A stretch of 6,037 nt of DNA, taken from Acidobacteria bacterium UBA7540. GTDB lineage: Bacteria; Acidobacteriota; Terriglobia; UBA7540. The position numbers and the translations under genes are program-made. Position 1 is the first letter of the stretch. Each line of letters begins with the position of its first letter. Below the pieces are notes generated by a model. The model had not been told where the DNA came from. It was given only the letters and a program-made list of their open reading frames with translations, and made no database searches. The stretch lies in assembly GCA_002478145.1 (NCBI GenBank), contig DLMI01000198.1:369-6405 (forward strand), read 5' to 3'. Shown here piece after piece: positions 1 through 6,013 of the stretch.

Positions 1-799
1 GTGGAACGGCTGACGAGTCCGGCAAGCCAACCAAACGTTGCCTCTTGCATTGCTCGTATTGCTGTTGCAGTGATTTGTAGAGGGCCGCTTCGTTTTGGGA
101 TTTGGCCATTAGCTCGGAGCATTCCTGGGCCGCAGCATTGCTGGAGCAACTGGTCTGGCGCGAGCTCTCTGCGAGCTGCGACTGCCGGGCCTGACGGTCG
201 AGAGCCAAAGCAAGATTGCTGCAATCATCCGAGCGAAAGAGCGAAACTGTGGTGCAACCGCCTCCGCCCCAGTACTCACCCTGCGGGCACCGGCGGAAGT
301 GATTCGTGGCGACGATGGCAAGGCATGCTCCGTTTTTCCCGTTGGTTTCTCCCGGAGGACATGGGCACGGCTTGTCTTTGCAGACGATAGGCCGCCGCAG
401 GCCATCTTCGGCGCGCTTCCGGAACGGATGACGCAGGAAAGCAATAAATCCCCTACGCGCCGGCTGCAGGTTCTTGATGGATTCCGCGGCGTTGGAGCCT
501 TGCACGCGCGCGTTTTTCCCGATTTGATGTTGCGCCGCTGATCCCGTGCTGGAGCTGCGAGAAGCTGACCTGCTGGGACTGTGATTGCTCGAGGAGGCAG
601 CAGAGTTTCCCGATGAGTGAGCGCTCGACGAGGAACTGCCCGAACTGGATCCGCCCGAATAGCTACCGTGCGAACCACCTGAACTCGAAAAACCGCCCGA
701 AGAGCCACCGGAGCTCGCTCCGCCTCCGGAAGAGCGTTGCGCGAATACGACTGGGGGGACTAACAGGAAGACTGCAACAACCAGGCTGGAGAGTCGCAT
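1..799 (-). CDS. Exported Ser/Gly-rich, Cys-rich protein of unknown function (3' end beyond window)
   Basis: The frame opens at ATG 799 and stays open to the window edge, giving 266 full codons and no stop, so the C-terminus is missing. GGAGG at 810-806, six bases upstream, fixes the start. Residues 1-20 form a Sec signal peptide (MRLSSLVVAVFLLVPPVVFA, likely cut before QR). Residues about 21-90 are almost entirely Ser and Gly, a low-complexity and probably disordered linker. Residues 100-135 are basic. A Cys-rich part follows (C140, C145, C147, C159, C171, C182, C193), with CKDKPCPCPPGE at 140-151 and a second CPQGEYW element at 171-177. Residues 195-255 are Gln/Ala/Ser-rich, probably helical, with Cys at 218, 227 and 251. 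The ten cysteines suggest a disulfide-stabilised protein outside the cytoplasm (inference). I know of similar uncharacterised acidobacterial proteins with this CxxxPCxCPPG pattern but can name no function. Signal peptide, strong ribosome binding site and uninterrupted frame make the gene convincing; its role is unknown. Confidence 0.82.
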   Translation of the reverse strand, partial: MRLSSLVVAVFLLVPPVVFAQRSSGGGASSGGSSGGFSSSGGSHGSYSGGSSSGSSSSSAHSSGNSAASSSNHSPSRSASRSSSTGSAAQHQIGKNARVQGSNAAESIKNLQPARRGFIAFLRHPFRKRAEDGLRRPIVCKDKPCPCPPGETNGKNGACLAIVATNHFRRCPQGEYWGGGGCTTVSLFRSDDCSNLALALDRQARQSQLAESSRQTSCSSNAAAQECSELMAKSQNEAALYKSLQQQYEQCKRQRLVGLPDSSAVP

Positions 800-923
800 A
801 CAGCACCTCCCACCAACCGCTGGCGACTTTGCCGTGGGACATCACTTAGACTCAGCCGCCTACCTCGATGATAACGCAGACCTGAGTAAAAGAGCGTAAC
901 GATTGGGTAAAGAAGCGTCGGTC
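800..923. other. Intergenic spacer with no convincing element
   Basis: This 124-base gap separates two minus-strand genes for exported proteins. Apart from the Shine-Dalgarno GGAGG (810-806) of the downstream gene I see no hairpin terminator. There is only a poor promoter-like pair on the minus strand (TTACGC and TTATCA with a 19-base spacer). The downstream gene could be read through from its neighbour or carry its own weak promoter; the sequence does not decide. Confidence 0.4.
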
Positions 924-1361
924 TCAGGGCGTAGCCGGCAGAGCTCCTCCCTCGATGGTATGCACGTGAAAGCGCGCTGCGGGCTGGCACGTCGAATACC
1001 CGGCTGCGTGCGTGGAATCCGACTGTGGGTCGTCGCGAGCAACCTTGTAGCTGCGCATCGCGTAACAGAGAGTGTCGTCCTGCGGCTGCCCATCTGGGCC
1101 AACAAGAAAACTGCGTGGCACACTAAACTGGTTCAACTGCGGACGGTAATCTAAGATGCGAATGCGATCCAGAGGTTTTGGCGGGTTGAGCCCATTCTTC
1201 AGCTTCGGGGAAAAGAGATCTGCACTCGCCGAAGAACTCAGCTGTCTCGGCTCCGTCGACTGAGCCACGACGGGATTTCTCTCCTGCGGAGACTGCGCGG
1301 CCACTGACGCAACACTTACTGCGATCAGCAACGAAAACGGCAAAAGGCGGAAGATTGACAT
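924..1361 (-). CDS. Small secreted protein of unknown function (145 aa)
   Basis: ATG at 1361 is chosen over longer in-frame extensions because GGGAGGA (1374-1368) sits six bases upstream and because the protein then begins with a clean signal peptide: MSIFRLLPFSLLIAVSVASVAA, with likely cleavage after AA22 before QS. The stop is TGA at 926-924. The mature part is about 123 aa, with a Ser/Pro/Gln-rich N-terminal stretch (residues 23-55). A better-defined C-terminal half contains LDRIRILDYRP (64-74), LCYAMRSYKVARDD (98-111) and GYSTCQPAARF (121-131). The two cysteines (C99 and C125) could form one disulfide. The CYxMRSYxVxR...STCxPA pattern resembles small exported proteins I associate with Acidobacteria, none with a known role as far as I know. 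No enzyme motif or membrane anchor is visible. It has its own promoter candidate, so it is probably not an obligate member of the beta-oxidation unit upstream. Confidence 0.8.
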   Translation of the reverse strand: MSIFRLLPFSLLIAVSVASVAAQSPQERNPVVAQSTEPRQLSSSASADLFSPKLKNGLNPPKPLDRIRILDYRPQLNQFSVPRSFLVGPDGQPQDDTLCYAMRSYKVARDDPQSDSTHAAGYSTCQPAARFHVHTIEGGALPATP

Positions 1362-1367
1362 GGGGCT

Positions 1368-1374
1368 TCCTCCC
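1368..1374 (-). promoter_or_regulatory. Strong Shine-Dalgarno for the 145-aa secreted protein
   Basis: GGGAGGA on the minus strand lies six bases before ATG 1361. It settles the start, because the same frame stays open upstream as far as base 1613, inside the thiolase gene, where no signal peptide would result. Confidence 0.75.
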
Positions 1375-1382
1375 TGCGACAG

Positions 1383-1411
1383 ATTATAGCGCCGTACTGC
1401 GAATTTGCGGA
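1383..1411 (-). promoter_or_regulatory. Candidate sigma-70-type promoter for the 145-aa secreted protein
   Basis: A perfect TATAAT (-10) lies at 1388-1383 on the minus strand. The hexamer 17 bases upstream, TCCGCA (1411-1406), matches the TTGACA consensus at only three of six positions, so the -35 is weak. Transcription would start near 1377-1375, giving a leader of only about 15 bases that consists almost entirely of the Shine-Dalgarno. The position in a 122-base gap just before the start codon supports the call; the weak -35 keeps it tentative. Confidence 0.5.
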
Positions 1412-1483
1412 TTAACAAAAAAAGCCAACAACGGAATCGTCCGATGATCAGGCGGCCTCGAGAACTTTCGCGTTCCCGGTGGG

Positions 1484-2662
1484 CTAATTCAGATTTTCGA
1501 AGATTCCTGCCGCCCCCATGCCACCGCCAACGCACATGGTCACCATCCCATAGCGTCCGTTGCGGCGCTTGAGTTCGCGGATGATCGTTGCTGTCAGCTT
1601 CGCTCCGGTACACCCCAGCGGATGTCCCAAGGCGATCGCTCCGCCGTTAGGATTGACTTTCTCCAGATCGAGTCCGGCTTCTCGGATGACAGCCAGGGAT
1701 TGCGCGGCGAAGGCCTCGTTCAACTCAATCACGTCGATATCTGTAAGCTTTAGCCCTGCCATCTTCAACGCTTTCGGAATCGCGAACACTGGGCCAAGTC
1801 CCATTTCTTCGGGCTTGTATCCAGCCGTCGCGAACGAAACGTAGCGCGCCAGCGGTTTGATGCCTAGCGCTTTCGCGCGTTCGGCGGACATCACCACCGC
1901 GGCCGCCGCGCCGTCGGACATCTGCGAAGAATTTCCTGCGGTCACTGTGCCCTTGACGTGAAACGCGGGCTTCAGCGACAGCAAGGCTTCGAGCGAAGTG
2001 TCGGCGCGCGGGCCTTCGTCCACTTTAAAAACAATCTCCCGCCGCTTCGGTTTCGATCCATTCGGAGTCGTAAAGCTCACCGGCACGGCCACAACTTCCT
2101 CATCGAACTTGCCAGCTTGGATTGCAGCCAGCGCCTTTTGATGGCTGCGGAAGGAGAATTCGTCTGCCGCTTCGCGTGTGATGCCGAAGCGGTGGCCCAC
2201 TCTCTCGGCGGTAAGCCCCATGTTCAAATAGGCATCAGGATAATGGTCCACGAGCCAGGGGTTGGGCGAAACTTTGTGACCGCCCATCGGAATCATCGAC
2301 ATGGATTCAGTGCCACCAGCAACGATCACCTCCGCGCCGCCGCTCATGATGCGCTCGGCCGCCATCGCAATCGCCTGCAAGCCCGAAGAGCAGAAGCGGT
2401 TGATGGTAAGCGCCGAAACTTCGACCGGTAGCCCAGCCCGCAGCGAGGCAATGCGGGCCACGTTCATCCCTTGCTCGGCCTCGGGCATGGCGCAGCCGAG
2501 GATGACGTCTTCGATTTCCTTGGCGTCGAGTTGAGGCACGCGCTCCAGCGCACCTTTGATGGCGACCGCAGCCAGTTCATCGGGACGGGTAGCGCGGAGC
2601 GTGCCCTTGAAGGCGCGCCCCACGGGGGTTCGAACAGAAGATGCCAGGATGACTTCTCGCAT
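1484..2662 (-). CDS. fadA: Thiolase: acetyl-CoA acyltransferase (3-ketoacyl-CoA thiolase) of fatty-acid beta-oxidation
   Basis: Cytoplasmic enzyme that cleaves 3-ketoacyl-CoA with CoA to acetyl-CoA and a shortened acyl-CoA, the last step of beta-oxidation. The 392-aa length is normal for the family. Visible landmarks are the N-terminal start typical of thiolases ([13 protein letters not shown], 4-16), the nucleophilic Cys91 in [12 protein letters not shown], the AGGTESMS segment (115-122), NEAFA (315-319), the [14 protein letters not shown] block (337-350) with catalytic His347, and the second catalytic Cys377 in CVGGGMG (377-383). All catalytic residues are present, so it should be active. 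ATG 2662 follows GAGG (2672-2669) by six bases. It lies 63 bases after the DUF3455 gene with no terminator between, and downstream of fadN, as expected for a shared operon. Sequence alone does not separate a degradative thiolase from a biosynthetic acetoacetyl-CoA thiolase; the fadN neighbour favours degradation. Confidence 0.95.
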   Translation of the reverse strand: MREVILASSVRTPVGRAFKGTLRATRPDELAAVAIKGALERVPQLDAKEIEDVILGCAMPEAEQGMNVARIASLRAGLPVEVSALTINRFCSSGLQAIAMAAERIMSGGAEVIVAGGTESMSMIPMGGHKVSPNPWLVDHYPDAYLNMGLTAERVGHRFGITREAADEFSFRSHQKALAAIQAGKFDEEVVAVPVSFTTPNGSKPKRREIVFKVDEGPRADTSLEALLSLKPAFHVKGTVTAGNSSQMSDGAAAAVVMSAERAKALGIKPLARYVSFATAGYKPEEMGLGPVFAIPKALKMAGLKLTDIDVIELNEAFAAQSLAVIREAGLDLEKVNPNGGAIALGHPLGCTGAKLTATIIRELKRRNGRYGMVTMCVGGGMGAAGIFENLN

Positions 2663-2725
2663 AAAAGGCCTCGGTCCTCGGTTACCTCTTTCGCTTTATT
2701 CGATGCTTGGCATCCAGCACGAGCT

Positions 2726-3304
2726 TCACTTGGCCGGAGCGTAAAAATAATAATCCGCTGTGTAACTGCTCTTCACTTCTGCGTCCCGGTGCGCGGCATC
2801 GCAGCCCTCGGCCGGAGGCTGGCCGCCGTGCGTGTGAACCCGCTGAATCGTCGTCACGCTGCTGAGCAGGCCGTTCCCCGCATGGCTCACAACGTTGACC
2901 AGCAGCCACGGAATCGACTCGGCATCCAGCGCATCGACGTGGGCCACGGCTTTCCCAGTGACTTCACTGCCGTCGGTCAACTTCCACGTGGGACCGGCGA
3001 AGTGATGTCCGATCACTTTGTCTTTCCGGTCCCGCAACTCCGCGTCGGGCCCCTTGAGTGTCCAACTAAATTTGCCGTCAGCCACGGCCTGGCAGGCGTA
3101 AATCTGAGATCCAGTCGCATGCGCGTACACCACAACTTCGAGTCCCGCTGGCGCCTGAATCGCATCCGGAACGTCAGGCGCAGGTTCATTCTGCGCGGCT
3201 GATTGAGCAGCGCCCAGCGTGCATCCCAAGACAAAGAAGCCCATCATTATGGCGACCGCTGGTACAAGTCTTCGCATGAGCATCAATTGTAGCGCTCGTC
3301 TCAT
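2726..3304 (-). CDS. Exported DUF3455 domain protein (possible lipoprotein, 192 aa)
   Basis: ATG 3304 is chosen because GGAGGA (3316-3311) is six bases upstream. The frame is open further to 3412, but that extension gives no sensible N-terminus. Residues 1-33 look like a signal peptide: a basic start with RR at 2-3 and 11-12, then a hydrophobic core AVAIMMGFFVLGC. VLGC at 25-28 could be a lipobox (lipidated Cys28), or signal peptidase I could cut near AAQ at 32-34. The mature part matches my knowledge of DUF3455 (PF11937): VPDAIQAPAG (45-54), ATGSQIYACQ (63-72), W81, GPDAEL (85-90), HHFAGPTWKLTDGS (100-113), SIPWLLV (130-136), VTTIQRVHTHGG (150-161), C168. C71 and C168 may form a disulfide. 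The function of the family is unknown to me. The gene sits between fadN and the thiolase gene, 127 and 63 bases away, which suggests co-expression with beta-oxidation. It probably acts in the periplasm or envelope. Confidence 0.88.
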   Translation of the reverse strand: MRRALQLMLMRRLVPAVAIMMGFFVLGCTLGAAQSAAQNEPAPDVPDAIQAPAGLEVVVYAHATGSQIYACQAVADGKFSWTLKGPDAELRDRKDKVIGHHFAGPTWKLTDGSEVTGKAVAHVDALDAESIPWLLVNVVSHAGNGLLSSVTTIQRVHTHGGQPPAEGCDAAHRDAEVKSSYTADYYFYAPAK

Positions 3305-3310
3305 TGAATT

Positions 3311-3316
3311 TCCTCC
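3311..3316 (-). promoter_or_regulatory. Shine-Dalgarno that fixes the DUF3455 start
   Basis: GGAGGA on the minus strand is six bases before ATG 3304. Its first G is also the closing base of the perfect hairpin at 3316-3338, so ribosome access could be affected by that structure. Confidence 0.75.
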
Positions 3317-3338
3317 GCAAAAGCAAGGCGCTTTTGCG
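3316..3338 (-). promoter_or_regulatory. Perfect 9-bp hairpin abutting the DUF3455 Shine-Dalgarno
   Basis: Read on the minus strand, CGCAAAAGC (3338-3330), loop GCCTT (3329-3325) and GCTTTTGCG (3324-3316) form a perfect 9-bp stem with a 5-base loop. The stem ends on the first base of the ribosome binding site. There is no U-tract after it, so it is not a rho-independent terminator. A role as a translation-modulating or mRNA-stabilising leader structure is inference. Confidence 0.5.
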
Positions 3339-3386
3339 ATGCTCTTCAAATCTGGCATATGCGGAACATGGAGTTGGCTACTGGCT

Positions 3387-3425
3387 AGCCTGAGAGATTG
3401 ATTTTGAAACATTCGATCTCAGGCT
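3387..3425 (-). promoter_or_regulatory. Stem-loop just downstream of the fadN stop
   Basis: The arms AGCCTGAGA (3425-3417 on the minus strand) and TCTCAGGCT (3395-3387) are perfect 9-bp complements around a 21-base A/T-rich loop, beginning seven bases after the fadN stop codon. No T-tract follows, so a classical intrinsic terminator is unlikely. It could be a 3'-end stabilising or processing structure that sets different levels of fadN and the downstream genes (inference). Confidence 0.4.
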
Positions 3426-3431
3426 CGAACC

Positions 3432-5870
3432 CTAGTTCCTCAGCGTCTTCCCCGTCTTCAGCGTGTACTGAATTCGTTCCTGCGTTTTTTTCTCGCCGCA
3501 GAGTGATTTGAATCCCTCGCGCTCCAGATCCAGGATGTACTGCTCACTCACCAGGGTCCCCGGCGTGACGATGCCGCCGCAGAGGACTTCGGCGATCTTG
3601 CCACCCAGTTTCACTTCGTAGTCAGTGACGTAGTCGCCCTGGCGCATCATGTGGACGCCCATCTTGAGCGTAGCTAAGAGACTCTCGCCCGGAGCGGGAA
3701 TGTCGGTGCGCGGGATGGGTGGCTCATATCCCGCGCGCACAAGTTCGAGGACGCGCGTCTTGGCGTCGGAGAGCACGCGCTCACGATTCATGCTGATGCG
3801 GTCACCGTCGTTGAGGAAGCCGAGGGCGCGGGCCTCGTGTGCGGAGGTGGCAACCTTCGCAGTGGCAATCGTTTCAAACGCCCGCTTCATAGCTTCCAGC
3901 ATCTCGATGGATCCGGCCAGGGCGTCGCCGGAGACTTTGCCGCCGCGCGCCGCAACAGCACCATCGACGGCGCGCAGCAGCATTTCCTTGCAGCCTCCGC
4001 CGCCGGGTAACAGGCCAACGCCCACTTCGACCAGGCCCGTGTAAAGCTCGGCATGCGGTTGGCGTGCCGCGGCGTGCAGCGAGATTTCTGTCCCGCCACC
4101 CAGACACAGCCCGAAGGGCGCGGACACAACTGGTTTCGGCGAGAACTTGATGGCCTGCGTCATGCCCTGGAACTGGCGGATGGCGAGGTCAACGTCGTCC
4201 CACTCTTCTTCCTGCACGCTCATGAGCAGCAACATGAGGTTGGCGCCGACGGAAAAGTTCGTTGCGTCGTTGGTGATGACAAACGCGTCGAAAGCGTCGC
4301 CTGGGCCACCGGGTTTCAGCGTTTGCAGGATCAAGCTGATGATGTCGGCACCCAGCGAGTTCATCTTGCTATGAAACTCAATGCAGCCCACGCCGTCCCC
4401 GAGATCGACCAGCGACGCACCGGAATTGTTCTTCACCACTCCGTTAGATTTCTTTGCGACGGTGACCGACCACACGCCCGCCGGAACCTGCACGGGCTCC
4501 CAATCCTCGGTTCCTAATTCCCAATACTTACGGCCGGAGGGTGATTTCGGATCGTCCGTGTACCAGTTTTTTCGTCCGGCGGCGAGAAGTCTTTCGACAT
4601 TCGCGGCCACCGGCTTGCCTTCTTTTTTCATGCGTGCGACCGTGGCTTCGACGCCAGCTGCATCCCAAAGCTCGAACGGTCCGAGCTCCCAGTTGAAGCC
4701 GAGCCGCATAGCGCGATCGATCTCAACGATCGAATCGGAAATCTCAGGCACGCGGTTGGCGGAGTAGGTCCACAAATCGGAGAGTGCTGACCACAGGAAC
4801 TGGCTGGCTTTATCGCCCTTCTGCGGACCGCCGCCTTCGAGGCCGAGCAACGTGCGCAGGCGCGCGCCGGTGTCTTCGATGGTTTTCGCCATGTCGAGTG
4901 CGGCGAACTTCGGCTTCTGCCGTGGATGGTATTCGAGGGTCTTCCAATTCAGAGCCAGGCGCTCGTCTTCCTTGCCATCGTGACCCTTCGCCTTCTTGTA
5001 GAAGCCGCCTTTGGTTTTGTCGCCCAGCCATTTGCGTTGGAGCATCTGAGTGAAGAAGTCCGGTAAGCGCAGGTCGCTGCGTTCGTCGTGGACGTTCGAC
5101 GTCATATTGCCAACCACGTGACCCAGAATGTCCAACCCGACCAGGTCAATCGTGCGGAACGTCGCCGACTTCGGCCAGCCCACGGCCTGTCCCGTCAGCG
5201 CGTCCACTTCCTCGATGCCGAGGTCCATCTCCTGCATCAGTCGCATCACATTCAATACTGAGAATGTGCCGATGCGGTTGCCAATGAAGTTGGGCGTATC
5301 CTTGGCGAGCACGACGCCCTTGCCGAGGCGCACGTCGCAGAAGTGCGCTACGGCGTCGATTGCGGCGCGGTCGGCTTCTGGCGTAGGAATGAGTTCGAGC
5401 AGCCGCATGTAGCGCGGCGGATTGAAGAAGTGCGTCCCGAACCAGGCCCAGCGGAAGTCATCGGAGAAGCCCTCCGCGATCTTTCCTACGGGCAGCCCGC
5501 TGGTGTTGGTGGTGACAATGGTTCCGGGCCTGCGAATGGCTTCCACTTTGCGCAGCAGCGCCCGCTTGATGTCGAGATTTTCGACGACCGCTTCGATGAT
5601 CCAGTCGACCTCAGCCAGCTTCTTGAGATCGTCGTCAAAGTTGCCGACGGTAACGAAACGGGCGAGCGAAGGATCCATGAAGGCCGCGGGCTTCGATTTT
5701 CGTGCGGCGTCGAGCCCGGCGGCAGCAATCTTGTTACGGGCAGGAGCATCGGCGTCAGGCGGCACAATATCGAACAGGTAGCTGGGGACGCCAGCGTTGG
5801 CAAAGTGTGCGGCGATACGGGCGCCCATGGTTCCGGCGCCGAGGATGGCGACTTTATTAATGCGTTTCAT
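3432..5870 (-). CDS. fadN: FadN-type multifunctional 3-hydroxyacyl-CoA dehydrogenase / enoyl-CoA hydratase
   Basis: Cytoplasmic bifunctional beta-oxidation enzyme that hydrates 2-enoyl-CoA and oxidises L-3-hydroxyacyl-CoA with NAD+. Domain order is dehydrogenase first, hydratase last, as in Bacillus FadN (about 790 aa) and the reverse of FadB/FadJ; 812 aa fits. Residues 5-185 are the NAD-binding Rossmann domain, with GAGTMG (11-16), acidic D34 after the second strand, EAVVEN (93-98), NTSG (122-125) and HFFNPPRYMRLLEL (147-160) carrying catalytic His147 and the Glu159 partner. Residues 190-410 hold the two C-terminal dehydrogenase domains (DTPNFIGNRIG, 191-201). Residues about 485-690 are a crotonase fold with FSVGANL (539-545) for the oxyanion hole and both expected catalytic glutamates: Glu595 in LGGGTEI and Glu615 in LVEVGVGLLPGGGG. 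ATG 5870 follows GAGG (5881-5878) by seven bases. It is the first gene of the minus-strand run, upstream of DUF3455 and the thiolase gene. No key residue is missing. Confidence 0.95.
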   Translation of the reverse strand: MKRINKVAILGAGTMGARIAAHFANAGVPSYLFDIVPPDADAPARNKIAAAGLDAARKSKPAAFMDPSLARFVTVGNFDDDLKKLAEVDWIIEAVVENLDIKRALLRKVEAIRRPGTIVTTNTSGLPVGKIAEGFSDDFRWAWFGTHFFNPPRYMRLLELIPTPEADRAAIDAVAHFCDVRLGKGVVLAKDTPNFIGNRIGTFSVLNVMRLMQEMDLGIEEVDALTGQAVGWPKSATFRTIDLVGLDILGHVVGNMTSNVHDERSDLRLPDFFTQMLQRKWLGDKTKGGFYKKAKGHDGKEDERLALNWKTLEYHPRQKPKFAALDMAKTIEDTGARLRTLLGLEGGGPQKGDKASQFLWSALSDLWTYSANRVPEISDSIVEIDRAMRLGFNWELGPFELWDAAGVEATVARMKKEGKPVAANVERLLAAGRKNWYTDDPKSPSGRKYWELGTEDWEPVQVPAGVWSVTVAKKSNGVVKNNSGASLVDLGDGVGCIEFHSKMNSLGADIISLILQTLKPGGPGDAFDAFVITNDATNFSVGANLMLLLMSVQEEEWDDVDLAIRQFQGMTQAIKFSPKPVVSAPFGLCLGGGTEISLHAAARQPHAELYTGLVEVGVGLLPGGGGCKEMLLRAVDGAVAARGGKVSGDALAGSIEMLEAMKRAFETIATAKVATSAHEARALGFLNDGDRISMNRERVLSDAKTRVLELVRAGYEPPIPRTDIPAPGESLLATLKMGVHMMRQGDYVTDYEVKLGGKIAEVLCGGIVTPGTLVSEQYILDLEREGFKSLCGEKKTQERIQYTLKTGKTLRN

Positions 5871-5894
5871 GATCTAGCCTCGATAGAAAACCTC

Positions 5895-5927
5895 TTAACC
5901 ACAGGGGGACAGAGAGGAACGCAGAGA
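5895..5927. repeat. Variant of a CCACAGAGG-type dispersed intergenic repeat
   Basis: TTAACCACAGGGGGACAGAG followed by AGGAACGCAGAGA is a purine-rich run built on the unit CACAGAG/GACAGAG. It closely resembles the 'ttaaccacagagg-acacagagg-aacacagag' intergenic repeats seen in many environmental bacterial genomes. The identity is from memory and pattern, not a search, and only one copy is in this window. It lies 25 bases upstream of the fadN start and within its probable leader. Confidence 0.5.
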
Positions 5928-6013
5928 TTGTCAATTCCAACTTCCGATTGCCAATTGAAAAACTGTAGGCTCCCGCATTCAATCGACAATTGAAAATTGG
6001 CAATCGCCAATCT
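5928..6013. repeat. CAATTG/GCCAAT-rich interspersed repeat with nested inverted repeats
   Basis: This 86-base stretch is much more A/T-rich than its surroundings and is built from a few short words. A perfect 10-bp inverted repeat, GATTGCCAAT (5946-5955) and ATTGGCAATC (5996-6005), spans 60 bases. CAATTGAAAA occurs twice in direct orientation (5952-5961 and 5987-5996). Smaller palindromes nest inside: TTCAAT/ATTGAA (5978-5983, 5989-5994) and ATTGGC/GCCAAT (5996-6001, 6006-6011). No start codon with a ribosome site and no coding potential is seen. It looks like a dispersed palindromic intergenic element upstream of fadN. The remaining bases 6014-6037 show nothing recognisable. Confidence 0.55.

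Noticed and set aside
1..390. Plus-strand open frame starting with GTG at the window edge
   Set aside because: It is antisense to the exported Cys-rich protein, has no recognisable domain, and its composition is that of a shadow frame.
109..708. A 199-codon minus-strand frame within the Ser/Gly-rich gene region
   Set aside because: It lies on the same strand but in another frame of the signal-peptide-bearing gene at 799-1. Its Arg/Ala-rich product has no family features and no Shine-Dalgarno.
1417..1443. Possible rho-independent terminator after the thiolase gene (CGGA-CGAT-TCCG stem, then a run of seven T on the minus strand)
   Set aside because: The stem is only 4 bp and is separated from the T-run by eight bases, too weak to call. 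The T-run also lies just upstream of the promoter candidate for the next gene.
2471..3202. A 243-codon plus-strand open frame spanning the thiolase/DUF3455 junction
   Set aside because: It is antisense to two well-supported genes, has no ribosome site or recognisable domain, and is rich in Arg/His as expected from reading GC-rich genes backwards.
5929..5934. Perfect TTGACA (-35 consensus) on the minus strand upstream of fadN
   Set aside because: The hexamer 17 bases downstream is TGTCCC, which is not a -10 box, and the match falls in the repeat-rich stretch where TTGACA-like words arise from the repeat unit itself.
5343..5993. A 216-codon plus-strand frame opposite fadN
   Set aside because: It is fully antisense to the highly conserved dehydrogenase domain and runs into the repeat region; no domain or ribosome site is visible.
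5928..6013. CRISPR-like interpretation of the short repeated words upstream of fadN
   Set aside because: The repeats are only 6-10 bases, irregularly spaced and nested; there are no equal-length unique spacers and no cas gene.
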